Made by a program: the position numbers and the translations under genes
Shown here: positions 44,601 to 52,258 of the stretch, piece by piece
Position numbering within the stretch: the stretch's first letter is position 1
Layout: each line of letters opens with the position of its first letter
NCBI GenBank assembly: GCA_024638765.1
Contig: JAHEJT010000013.1
Span: 1-54,437, forward strand
Length of the DNA: 54,437 nt
Origin: Verrucomicrobiales bacterium
GTDB lineage: Bacteria > Verrucomicrobiota > Verrucomicrobiia > Verrucomicrobiales > DEV007
Direction: 5' to 3'
The notes under the pieces: model-generated
What the model was told of the DNA's origin: nothing
Databases searched by the model: none
What the model saw: only the letters and a program-made list of their open reading frames with translations

Positions 44601-44719
44601 AGCGCGGCACCACCCTGGTGCCTTTGGACGTGCGTTTGTTAGGCGACGGCCGGCTCTACATCCGCGCCGTGGATCCCGATTACGCCCGACCTGGCCCGGA
44701 TGAGGCGCAGCAGTTTTGA
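41681..44719 (+). CDS. Sulfatase-GH43-like fusion
   Basis: The 1012-residue chain has a signal peptide (FLITLCALCVSFASSAF), then a sulfatase of the iduronate-2-sulfatase type (about 28-510): LVDDLKPALGCYGD, CAPSR with Cys78, LGKVFHIG, WGDHGFHLGDLGIWTKHTN. A beta-sandwich linker (about 540-670) follows, then a five-bladed propeller resembling GH43/GH117 with three acidic residues in the expected order: Asp687 in IRDPYIV, Asp828 in RHDPSLF, Glu877 in GHEGCLI. Two enzymes in one secreted protein suggest that desulfation and release of a terminal sugar act on the same chain end. ATG at 41681 is preferred over an earlier frame start in repeat L. Confidence 0.9.
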   Translation: MTSKNPFLITLCALCVSFASSAFNSHSAERPNVLLILVDDLKPALGCYGDPVAKTPHIDALAGRGMRFDLAYCNQAVCAPSRFTLMLGSHSTSTGLYGLGSQLREIVPDAVTLPQHFAKHGGYRTESLGKVFHIGHGNEGDPESFSVPHFKDKVIEYLDPESTDGGQLTREEALFTNQKLDRIKSLPRGAAFEAPVAADADYADGRVAAETIKRLRAAKKRRKEDGTPFIIAAGFVRPHLPFSAPKKYWDLYDPERLPIPEFEEFPADSPSAAHKHGGEITAYKPVPVEGEIGNKLKRELIHGYYASTSFVDAQVGKVIDALDRFGLADDTIVVLWGDHGFHLGDLGIWTKHTNYEQANRIPILIAAPGVTKPGSSTRQLAESVDIFPTLADLAGLPAPKGPQPIDGVSLVPVLKDPKARVRDHAYHAYPKKKLGRAIRTARYRLVEWSNPGDARGSAEYELYDYETDPLETENLAAKKPEVVAELKRKLAGYPAPVDRAKKKTTVINNSAPVASSSPTPQIAKKPVAIFAEVKSPEAHGVVLALGGKEHGFALHFIERKAVFDVRVDGIVTRVMAKNPSRGGIRLEASLDRKKISLSVNGGPPVTADSAGLIPVQPKDGLSVGRDIRSAAGDYDAPNPFNGTILSTRVTAGGEPPAVATVMGRAEIEAGLKSHDRALFVKEGWIRDPYIVRGPDDWFYLTGTTPNPGDPREQNDPYNTGLGKESIVGWKAQVWRSKDLVDWESLGTPFTLKHGIWYGGNPKAFETTDIVQWRLWAPELHWLDAQERWALVHTSPSPVKGANLSLTKGAEVTAPWSNPMGEKIQRRHDPSLFKDDDGTWWMIWGATEIAPLKPDFSDFTSAPVRIGPSGEMAKMGHEGCLIQKIHGKYVLFGTGWSTGEGRRGSYNLYYATADKITGPYSERKFAGRFLGHGTPFQDLDGRWWCTAFYNANVPPLSRVEIQTRDLSDTAQTINQRGTTLVPLDVRLLGDGRLYIRAVDPDYARPGPDEAQQF

Positions 44720-44731
44720 ATCAATGCCGTT

Positions 44732-46423
44732 ATGAGGAGGAGTTTTGCCGGAATGTGTTTTCTGATCGGCTTTGCGGTCTGGAGCGGGATTGCCCCGGCG
44801 GCTGGGCGTTGGGTGCGCTGGGGTGACCAGGGCGACGGCACCTACGCCAATCCGGTTCTCAACGGCGACTTTGCCGACTCCGATGTCGAGCGCCACGGAG
44901 ACGGGTGGGTCATGATCACGTCGACCAACCATCTCTCGCCGGGCATGACGATCATGGAATCCAAGGATCTCGTGAACTGGCGGTACACGGGGCACGCCAT
45001 TCCTTCGCTGAGTTGGGAGCCCAACTATGGCTGGGAGCAGATGAATGGCTATCGATTCGGCTGCTGGGCCGGTGACCTCGTCTACCGCGACGGCGAATGG
45101 CTCTGTTACCAGATCGACTTCCAGTCCGGGCTTTACCTGACGCGCGCGCAAAATCTTGCTGGTCCGTGGTCGGAACCGGTGTGCCTGCTCAAGCGAAAGC
45201 ATTGGACCGATCCGGCAGTGTATTTCGACGAAGAAAAAAAAGAAGCCTGGCTCGTCTGCAACTGGGGCAAGGGCTCGCCGCCAAGGCCCGATGTCCCGCA
45301 CGAGATCAAGCTGTTTAAGTTGTCCTGGGACGGCACCGAATTGCTGGATGAAGGCAGAACCATTTTTTCGGGCACTGCCGTCGAAGCCGCCAAGATCCGG
45401 CGATTTGACGGTCGTTGGTACATCATGTTGATCGAGTGGCAGGGCGAGGGGAAAAGCCGCGACCGCAAGCAGCTCTGTCTACGCTCCACCACCGATTCGA
45501 TTTACGGTCCCTACGAATCGCGAGTCGTTATGGAACGGGAAAAAGAATCAGACCGCTCCGCCTGCCAGGGATCGCTCATCGAAGCGCCCGACGGACGCTG
45601 GTGGTTCTTGCACCAGCTCGTGCAGAACGGCGAGCCGGTCTTTCACGGCCGTCCCCAATGTCTCCAACCGGTGACTTGGGACGACGGCTGGCCGCTCATC
45701 GGACGCGACGTCGACAACGACGGCATCGGTGAGCCGGTCTGGTCGCATGATAAACCCATACCCGGCGATCCTGAGTTCGCGCTGCAGACTTCCGACGAGT
45801 TCGAAAGTGCGGAGCCGGGCCCTCAATGGAACTGGAATCACAACCCGCGGGACGATCGCTGGTCGCTCACCGCGCGTCCAGGATGGCTGCGATTGGCGGC
45901 CTCCAAACCCGTGCCCGGTGACCGCGGAAAATTAAAAGGGCACTTCTGGGGCGCGCCCAACACGTTGTCCCAGCGCCACCTCGGCACCGGAAAAGGACGC
46001 GTCGATACAAGGATTGATCTTTCCGGCATGCAACCGGGCACTCGCGCCGGACTCTGTCATCACTCGGGCCAATACGCGCTCTTTGGCGTCCGCATGGAAC
46101 GCGACGGCCGCAAGGTCTTGTTCTTTAACAACAACGGAAAACAAAAAGCAGGTTCCGAAATCGACGGTGACACGATTCTCCTGCGCAGTGACACGGATGG
46201 TGATGACGCAACCTTTTCCTGGAGCAGCGACGGCAAGTCGTGGACGGATACCGGCTGGCGGTACACGCTCGTTTTCGGCAACTGGCGCGGCAACCGTCCC
46301 GGTCTTTTCTGCTGGAACCCCTTGTCGGACGATCCCGCGGAGGCCGGACGGGTGGACTTCGACTGGTTCCGCTACGACGCGGCGCGTTCCTATCACGACA
46401 TTAAGCATTCTGCCGGCAATTGA
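44732..46423 (+). CDS. Glycoside hydrolase family 43 with C-terminal beta-sandwich
   Basis: The 563-residue protein has a signal peptide (MCFLIGFAVWSGIAPAAG), then a five-bladed propeller with base Asp49 in NGDFADSDV, pKa-modulating Asp160 in WTDPAVYF and acid Glu218 in AVEAAKI. A C-terminal concanavalin-like domain (about 350-555, DEFESAEPGPQWNWNHNPRD start) is the layout of beta-xylosidase/arabinofuranosidase-type GH43. In a galactose locus, release of arabinose or galactose side chains is plausible. It starts 12 bases after the sulfatase-GH43 gene, so the two are co-transcribed. Confidence 0.9.
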   Translation: MRRSFAGMCFLIGFAVWSGIAPAAGRWVRWGDQGDGTYANPVLNGDFADSDVERHGDGWVMITSTNHLSPGMTIMESKDLVNWRYTGHAIPSLSWEPNYGWEQMNGYRFGCWAGDLVYRDGEWLCYQIDFQSGLYLTRAQNLAGPWSEPVCLLKRKHWTDPAVYFDEEKKEAWLVCNWGKGSPPRPDVPHEIKLFKLSWDGTELLDEGRTIFSGTAVEAAKIRRFDGRWYIMLIEWQGEGKSRDRKQLCLRSTTDSIYGPYESRVVMEREKESDRSACQGSLIEAPDGRWWFLHQLVQNGEPVFHGRPQCLQPVTWDDGWPLIGRDVDNDGIGEPVWSHDKPIPGDPEFALQTSDEFESAEPGPQWNWNHNPRDDRWSLTARPGWLRLAASKPVPGDRGKLKGHFWGAPNTLSQRHLGTGKGRVDTRIDLSGMQPGTRAGLCHHSGQYALFGVRMERDGRKVLFFNNNGKQKAGSEIDGDTILLRSDTDGDDATFSWSSDGKSWTDTGWRYTLVFGNWRGNRPGLFCWNPLSDDPAEAGRVDFDWFRYDAARSYHDIKHSAGN

Positions 46424-46445
46424 ACCGGGAAGCGCCCGGCAGCGG

Positions 46446-47855
46446 TCACTTCTTCCTCTTCTTCGAGGCCTTCGGCTTCGGCATCTCGGCATCGACTTCG
46501 TCGAGGTAATTGAGCAGCAACTTTTCCATCGCCTCGGCTTTTGCGGCCTGTGATTCCGCGAGGTTTCGTCCCTCGACCTCTCGAGGATTCTTCCCCACGT
46601 GGTAAAGCTGTCTCGATGCCACCTCACCTCCGGTGTCCCAGGTGACGAAAAGCTTATGCGGGCCCTGGCGCACCGCCGACATGTGTCTCTGCGGCCTATG
46701 AAAAATCAGCGACTCCTGTGGCCGCGTCAGCTTTTCTTTTGGATTCTCAAAAAGCGGGGCAATGCTGACCCCATCGACCTCGTCGCTCAAAGCCGCTTTC
46801 TTTCCTCCCGCCAGGGCCTGGAAGGTGGGGAGAAAATCGTATCCCACCACCGGTTCATGGCACACCGCGCCCGGCTCAATGCCCGGTCCTCGCACGAGCA
46901 AGGGCACGCGGATGCCGCCTTCGAGCAGACTGTGTTTGGCCCCGCTGAGGGGATGGTTTGTCGGCAGCCGGCCCCGATCGAATTTTCCTCCGGGAACCGT
47001 GCCTCGTCCCCCGTTATCCGCGGTGAAGAAGACATAGGTGGTATCCGCGATTCCCAATTCGTCGATCGCGTCGAGCAGTCGCCCCACGCCATCGTCGAGT
47101 TCTTCCATCATGGCCGCCCACGCATGGGTGTATCCGCGGTCGGGCGTGCCCTTCTCGATGTATTTTACCAGCGTGTCCTCCTTGCAAACTACCGATAGAT
47201 GTTGCGCGTAATAACTCGCCTGCACATAAAACGGGTTTCCTTCCTCGGCCTGTGCGCGCATGAAGTCGATGGCGCGTCCCGTCATCGTCCGCGTCCGCTT
47301 GGGATCTTTGTTGTCGATGAAGTGCGGCGGCCCGTCACCGTGACTGCCCTTCACTCCCAGGGTGCGCGGCATGCCTCCGGTGTTGTTCCCGGTCATCCCG
47401 TCGCTCGCATCGTACCCGCACTCCTCCGGCGTGCTGGTCATCAACTCGCCCCATTTTCCGAAGTGCGCGCAACGGTAATCAGGATTGGCGGCTTTCAGCG
47501 CCTTCGGAATCGTGAGGTGATCGGCGGGAATCCACTTGGGACTCGCGAATTCCGTCCCGCTGCGCGCCGTCGAAGTCCCGCAGAGAATGCTGCGACGCGT
47601 CGGCGTGCACAATGGCGCCGGCGAATAGCCGCTGGTAAAGCGCATTCCTTCCTCCATGAGCCGCACCATGTGCGGTGTCTCGAGATATTCGGAGCGTGAC
47701 TCCGCCAGCCGCGGATCCATGACCTCCGACAACTGGCTCCATCCGTGGTCGTCGGTGAGAATGAGGAGAATGTTGGGCGCCTGGGCTCCAAGGGCGAAGC
47801 CGCCCGATGAAAGGCCGGCGATGAGGAGGGTGAGGAGGAATCGGTATGTCATCAT
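46446..47855 (-). CDS. Secreted sulfatase, S1 family (CTPTR)
   Basis: The 469-residue protein has a clean signal peptide (FLLTLLIAGLSSGGFALGAQ) with no repeat signature. Sulfatase features: LTDDHGWSQLS, CTPTRRSILCG with Cys83, HFGKWGELM, and TADNGGRGTVPGG. The tail is Lys-rich (PKASKKRKK). It is convergent with the GH43 gene, 22 bases apart, so it is transcribed separately. Substrate unknown. Confidence 0.92.
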   Translation of the reverse strand: MMTYRFLLTLLIAGLSSGGFALGAQAPNILLILTDDHGWSQLSEVMDPRLAESRSEYLETPHMVRLMEEGMRFTSGYSPAPLCTPTRRSILCGTSTARSGTEFASPKWIPADHLTIPKALKAANPDYRCAHFGKWGELMTSTPEECGYDASDGMTGNNTGGMPRTLGVKGSHGDGPPHFIDNKDPKRTRTMTGRAIDFMRAQAEEGNPFYVQASYYAQHLSVVCKEDTLVKYIEKGTPDRGYTHAWAAMMEELDDGVGRLLDAIDELGIADTTYVFFTADNGGRGTVPGGKFDRGRLPTNHPLSGAKHSLLEGGIRVPLLVRGPGIEPGAVCHEPVVGYDFLPTFQALAGGKKAALSDEVDGVSIAPLFENPKEKLTRPQESLIFHRPQRHMSAVRQGPHKLFVTWDTGGEVASRQLYHVGKNPREVEGRNLAESQAAKAEAMEKLLLNYLDEVDAEMPKPKASKKRKK

Positions 47856-47929
47856 CCGAGGAAACGTGTGCCCGGGCCGGATTCTTTCGCGCGCCCCGAA
47901 TTGAAGCGTGGCAGTGGGCGTATTCCCTC

Positions 47930-48128
47930 CCGTTTCAGGAGACCTCTCATTTGCGGAAATTCGTGGTCATTTATCCTGCTTGACGCAGGCTCTGCAGACT
48001 GACTACGTGTTTATGAATCGCTTTCGCGCATAGCAGTGCGTAAATCCGCGTTAGAAATTTTTTCGCAACGCAAATGAGCGCAGATATCCGCAAATGAACG
48101 CAGATAGCGCAAAAGTCGTTTCTAAACC
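47930..48128. repeat. Intergenic space with element L
   Basis: Divergent space between two sulfatase genes. It holds CGCAAATGAGCGCAGATATC and GCAAATGAACGCAGATAGCG units (48064-48108) just before the start of the right-hand gene. No gene. Confidence 0.65.
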
Positions 48129-49610
48129 ATGAACACTAAGAATATCCCAACTGCACCTTATCTCCTCCTCCTCGCGGTCCTGGCCCTATCTTCCATCTTC
48201 TATCTTCCATTTTCTATTTCGGCCGCTCCGCGGCCGAATATCATCCTCATCTTCATCGATGACATGGGGTTCGGAGATGTCGGATTTAACGGCGCCACCG
48301 TCCCGAAAACTCCGCACCTCGACCGCATGGCAGTCGAGGGCATGCGCTTCAACGATTTCTATGTCGGCTGCGCGGTGTGCTCGGGCTCGCGGACCGCGCT
48401 CCTCACCGGCACGCATTACCAGCGCTTGAGTATGGCGGCGGTCCTCTTTCCACACAGCGACCAGGGCCTGCACCCCGATGAAGTCACCATCGCCGACATG
48501 CTGAAAGCCACCGGATACAAGACTGCCTGTGTCGGCAAGTGGCACCTCGGGCATTTGCCCCCCTGTCTGCCGACCTATCAAGGATTCGATTCCTATTACG
48601 GCGTCCCTTACAGCAACGACATGTGGATCGATCCTGCCAACAAACTCTCCGGTGATATCGTGGTGCGCGAGGGGCTCACCCTCGACGAAGTCAGAGCGGG
48701 TCACAAGATGAAGAACTGGGTGCCGCTGCTCCGGGGCGAAGAAGTGATCGAGTATCCCGCCGATCAAACCACCTTGACCAAGCGTTACACGGAAGAGGCG
48801 AGAAAATTCATCCGCGCCAATAAAGACAATCCGTTCTTTTTGTATCTTCCGCACACCATGGTCCACCTGCCGCTGGCGGTATCCCCGGCTTTCGACAATC
48901 CCGACCAGGAATTGATCACCAACGCGATCGAGGAAGTCGACTGGTCCGTGGGGGAAGTGCTCAAGACCGTCAAAGATGCCGGCATTGCGGAGAACACGCT
49001 CGTGATCTTCACCAGTGACAACGGCGCCGCGGTGGGTTCATCGCTGCCGTTGCGCGCCAAGAAGGGCAGTGTCTACGACGGCGGGATCCGGGAGCCGACC
49101 GTGATGTGGTGGCCCGGGCAGATTCCCGCAGGCAGAGTCTGCGGCGAGGTCGCAGCCAGCATCGATGTCTTGCCCACGCTGGCGAGGCTCTGCGACGGAA
49201 AGCTGCCGGATCGCAAGATCGATGGGAAAAACATCCTGCCGCTGATGCGCGGGAAAGAAGGCGCCAAGAGCCCGCACAAAACGTACGTCCTCATGCATGG
49301 ACCCGGGACGGTCCGCGCGGGCAAATGGAAGTTCTATCCGTGGAAAGAGACGAAAGGCGGGAAACGGGACGCCCTCGTCGGGCGTGAGCCCTCGCCCCTC
49401 CCGGTGCAGCTTTACGACACCGTCGCCGACATTGGCGAAACGAAGAATCTCGCGGAAAAGTATCCCGAAGTGGTGGCGCGCCTCCATAAGGCGTACGACA
49501 CCCACGTCGCCGGCATTGAAGGCAGTCGCCGGCCCACCGCGGAAATGAAGCGCCGCCCCGGCGCGCCGTCTGCGGAGCGGCCCGGCACAAAATCGAAAAA
49601 GAAAAGGTGA
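48129..49610 (+). CDS. Secreted sulfatase, S1 family (CSGSR)
   Basis: The 493-residue protein has a signal peptide (YLLLLAVLALSSIFYLPFSISAA) whose SSIFYLPFSIS part is encoded by repeat E (48187-48220). Sulfatase features: FIDDMGFGDVG, CSGSRTALLTG with Cys84, GKWHLGHLP, TSDNGAAVGSS. The residue two after Cys is Gly instead of Pro or Ala. The tail is basic (GTKSKKKR). The next sulfatase gene begins 63 bases downstream on the same strand. Confidence 0.9.
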   Translation: MNTKNIPTAPYLLLLAVLALSSIFYLPFSISAAPRPNIILIFIDDMGFGDVGFNGATVPKTPHLDRMAVEGMRFNDFYVGCAVCSGSRTALLTGTHYQRLSMAAVLFPHSDQGLHPDEVTIADMLKATGYKTACVGKWHLGHLPPCLPTYQGFDSYYGVPYSNDMWIDPANKLSGDIVVREGLTLDEVRAGHKMKNWVPLLRGEEVIEYPADQTTLTKRYTEEARKFIRANKDNPFFLYLPHTMVHLPLAVSPAFDNPDQELITNAIEEVDWSVGEVLKTVKDAGIAENTLVIFTSDNGAAVGSSLPLRAKKGSVYDGGIREPTVMWWPGQIPAGRVCGEVAASIDVLPTLARLCDGKLPDRKIDGKNILPLMRGKEGAKSPHKTYVLMHGPGTVRAGKWKFYPWKETKGGKRDALVGREPSPLPVQLYDTVADIGETKNLAEKYPEVVARLHKAYDTHVAGIEGSRRPTAEMKRRPGAPSAERPGTKSKKKR

Positions 49611-49665
49611 GAAGCGTGGGCTTGAAGGCCAGATGGTAATTCCAAGGAGTATGCGGGCCTTCCTG

Positions 49666-49811
49666 AATGACGAATGACGAAATACCCAATGACGAAAGAA
49701 GCCCGAATATCTAAATCCGAAAAACTTCTGCGCAGAGTAGCGAACGTCCGCGGACGGCGTAATTCGTCATTCGGGATTCGTCATTCCTTCGGCATTGGGT
49801 ATTTCGTCATT
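49666..49811. repeat. Element F inverted pair around a start codon
   Basis: AATGACGAAATACCCAATG (49673-49691) is the exact complement of 49793-49811; extra ATGACGA/TCGTCAT units extend both arms. The ATG of the sulfatase at 49674 lies within the left arm. Confidence 0.85.
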
Positions 49812-51947
49812 AGACATTTCTTACCGGCTCTCGCCGGCCTCCTGATTCTCTTTACGCCTTCGATTTCCGATGGTGCACTCAAACATCCGAACATAGTCCT
49901 CATGATGGCGGATGATATGGGGATGGGAGATACCAGCGCGTACCAGGATTTCACCGGGAACAGCGATGCCGATCAGATTCACACACCGCAGATGGAACGG
50001 CTCGCCCGCATGGGCGTCCGCTTCACGGATGCGCACACGCCCTCCTCGCGCTGTTCGCCCACCCGCTATGGTCTTCTCACCGGCCGATACCCGTGGCGTA
50101 ATCGCTTGAAATTCTGGGTGCTTTTCGGTTCCCAGGGCGATCCCATGATCGAAGCCGATCGCCCCACCCTGGCCACCATGCTTCGCGATACCGGTTACCG
50201 CACCGCCATGGTCGGCAAATGGCACGTGGGGTTGCGTTACCGGCGGTCCGACGGATCGCCCGCGGCCGGTTGGGAGGATGCCGATCTTGCCCAGCCGCTG
50301 CAGACCACGCCGCTGGACCACGGCTTCGATTTTTGCCGATTCACGTCACGATCGCACGGCACCTCTGGTCCGGACGCCGGGCGGAAGGCGGCACCTGCTC
50401 CCAAGAACCCAAAGAAAGGCAAAGGGAAAGGAAACCGCAACACGCCGACCCAATCGATTGGCCCCGGCCATATTCACGGCCGGACCGCGGTCGGCGCCAC
50501 CGGCGATGGGAAAAAACTGGTGGACGAAGGGCCCGACGCCTATGTCCTCACCGAACTGGGAGGCCGGCATTCGGATCATGCGATCGGATTCCTCGATGAT
50601 CATCTCTCGAAGAAGACGACCCGCGGAAAACCCTTCTTTCTCTATTACCCCTCCAATTCCAATCACGGACCGCACACGCCCGACACGGACATCGCCGGGC
50701 AGCCGGTCGCAGGCGCGGGACGCAGCGTGGCCGGAGAAAAGATGAATGTCCGTGCAGATTACATCTACGAGAACGACGTCGCCCTGGGCCGCTTGCTGGA
50801 TTACCTGGAAGCAACCGAGGATCCGCGCGATCCCGGCAAAAAGCTGGCCGAATCGACCCTCGTGATATTCACCAGCGACAATGGCGCGGAAATTAACAGC
50901 GACATCGCGACCGGGCCGTTCCGCAGCCACAAGGGATCCTGTTACGAGGGCGGCCACCGCGTGCCCTTCATGGTCGCCTGGGGCCCGGGCGGAATCGGGG
51001 ACGGCGACGCGACGACAGCGGGTGTGACCAGCGACGCGCCGATCGGGTTGCAGGACATGTTCGCGACTTTCGCGGATCTGCTCGGCCGCGAGCTTCCCGA
51101 CCTGCGAGCCGGTGAGAAAGGCGCGGAAGACAGTTTCAGCGTGCTCGCCGCCTTTCGCGGCGAGCCTATGCCGGAACGTCCGCCGCTCTTTTTCAATGAT
51201 CACTCGGAGGCCAAAGATGATCCCGCAGTCGTGGCGATGCGTCTCGACAATCCGTCCGTCGAAGGGCAGGAGTTCGAGGGTAAATGGAAGGTGTTCTTTG
51301 ACGCTGCCTTGGTTCGCGCCGGTAGAGCCAACCCTTTTGAACTCTACGATCTCGCCACCGATTCCCGGGAAACGACCAATCGCGTGGGTGATCCCGAATT
51401 GAAACCGCTGGTGCAACAATTGACGCGACGTGCCCTCCTGCTCCGCAACAGCGGCGGACATCGCGTCGCGGAGTTTGCGCCCAGGAAGCGCGTCGTCTTC
51501 GAGTGGGGCGATGCGATGAAAGAATCAGGAGATCGCGCTGGCCTCGAAATGACCGTGCGTGGCTTCCGCGGAGATGAAGCGGTGGAAACCAAGAGCCTGC
51601 GGGCAGGTTCCCGCGGTCCGTGGCTCGATGGGGGGGACTTCCAGCAAATCGACGGCGGCGAGGCGGTCGTGCTCCAGTTCGATCGGGACGTCGTCGTGGA
51701 AAGCGTGGCGGTAATCGCCGGGGAAGACGGTGTGTGCGGCGGTTTTTACCAGGTCGCGGACAGTGCGCCCCTGGCGATTTACTGTGTCGACGCCGACAAC
51801 GATGCCAAGGATCAGTCGGGAATCCTCAGCGACATCGGGGTGCTCAAGGCCGGCGAAACTCTGCGTCTCGACAGCAGCCCGCATTTCGGGGTGGAAGCGG
51901 CGGGGCGATGGAAGTTGGGGGCGATCACGGTGCGGGTGCTGGAGTGA
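49674..51947 (+). CDS. Secreted sulfatase with extra C-terminal beta-sandwich (CSPTR)
   Basis: The 757-residue protein has an unusually long N-terminal leader of about 49 residues before the hydrophobic core (PALAGLLILFTPSISDGA); residues 30-49 (NSSFGIRHSFGIGYFVIRHF) are encoded by repeat F. The sulfatase domain has MADDMGMGDTS, CSPTRYGLLTG with Cys127, GKWHVGLRY, and TSDNGAEINS. A basic Lys/Gly/Asn-rich insert lies near 240-255. About 610-757 is an extra beta-rich domain with RKRVVFEWGDAM and late DSSPHFGVEAAGRWKLGAI, possibly carbohydrate-binding. No start codon of normal type lies between the repeat and the hydrophobic core. Confidence 0.88.
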   Translation: MTKYPMTKEARISKSEKLLRRVANVRGRRNSSFGIRHSFGIGYFVIRHFLPALAGLLILFTPSISDGALKHPNIVLMMADDMGMGDTSAYQDFTGNSDADQIHTPQMERLARMGVRFTDAHTPSSRCSPTRYGLLTGRYPWRNRLKFWVLFGSQGDPMIEADRPTLATMLRDTGYRTAMVGKWHVGLRYRRSDGSPAAGWEDADLAQPLQTTPLDHGFDFCRFTSRSHGTSGPDAGRKAAPAPKNPKKGKGKGNRNTPTQSIGPGHIHGRTAVGATGDGKKLVDEGPDAYVLTELGGRHSDHAIGFLDDHLSKKTTRGKPFFLYYPSNSNHGPHTPDTDIAGQPVAGAGRSVAGEKMNVRADYIYENDVALGRLLDYLEATEDPRDPGKKLAESTLVIFTSDNGAEINSDIATGPFRSHKGSCYEGGHRVPFMVAWGPGGIGDGDATTAGVTSDAPIGLQDMFATFADLLGRELPDLRAGEKGAEDSFSVLAAFRGEPMPERPPLFFNDHSEAKDDPAVVAMRLDNPSVEGQEFEGKWKVFFDAALVRAGRANPFELYDLATDSRETTNRVGDPELKPLVQQLTRRALLLRNSGGHRVAEFAPRKRVVFEWGDAMKESGDRAGLEMTVRGFRGDEAVETKSLRAGSRGPWLDGGDFQQIDGGEAVVLQFDRDVVVESVAVIAGEDGVCGGFYQVADSAPLAIYCVDADNDAKDQSGILSDIGVLKAGETLRLDSSPHFGVEAAGRWKLGAITVRVLE

Positions 51948-51959
51948 TCCCTCCCCGTA

Positions 51960-52143
51960 TGTCATCCCGAGCCTGTCGAGGGATCTCACGAGTTCTTTTG
52001 CTCGATCTCTTGCTAAGAAGCGATGGATGCGTTCAGCGGTATTGCACGGGTTTCTCGGGCATGTTCGGTGACGGCGGCAGTCGGGAGACCGCGCTCCACC
52101 ACTCTCCCCGCCAAGAGGGATCCCTCGACAAGCTCGGGATGAC
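51960..52143. repeat. Terminal-inverted-repeat element C, copy 4
   Basis: TGTCATCCCGAGCCTGTCGA opens the 184-base element; GGATCCCTCGACAAGCTCGG then GATGACA closes it. No gene; its right end matches the fragment inside the sulfatase gene at 23558. Confidence 0.8.
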
Positions 52144-52258
52144 AATGATTGCGATGCCTCACGAATCTTCGGGAGCCGCTCGCCGGAAGTTTGGGCACAT
52201 TCACCGACATTAATTGATAGCGGCTCGTCCTTTCGCCGTTTTAAATGGAAGTCCAATC

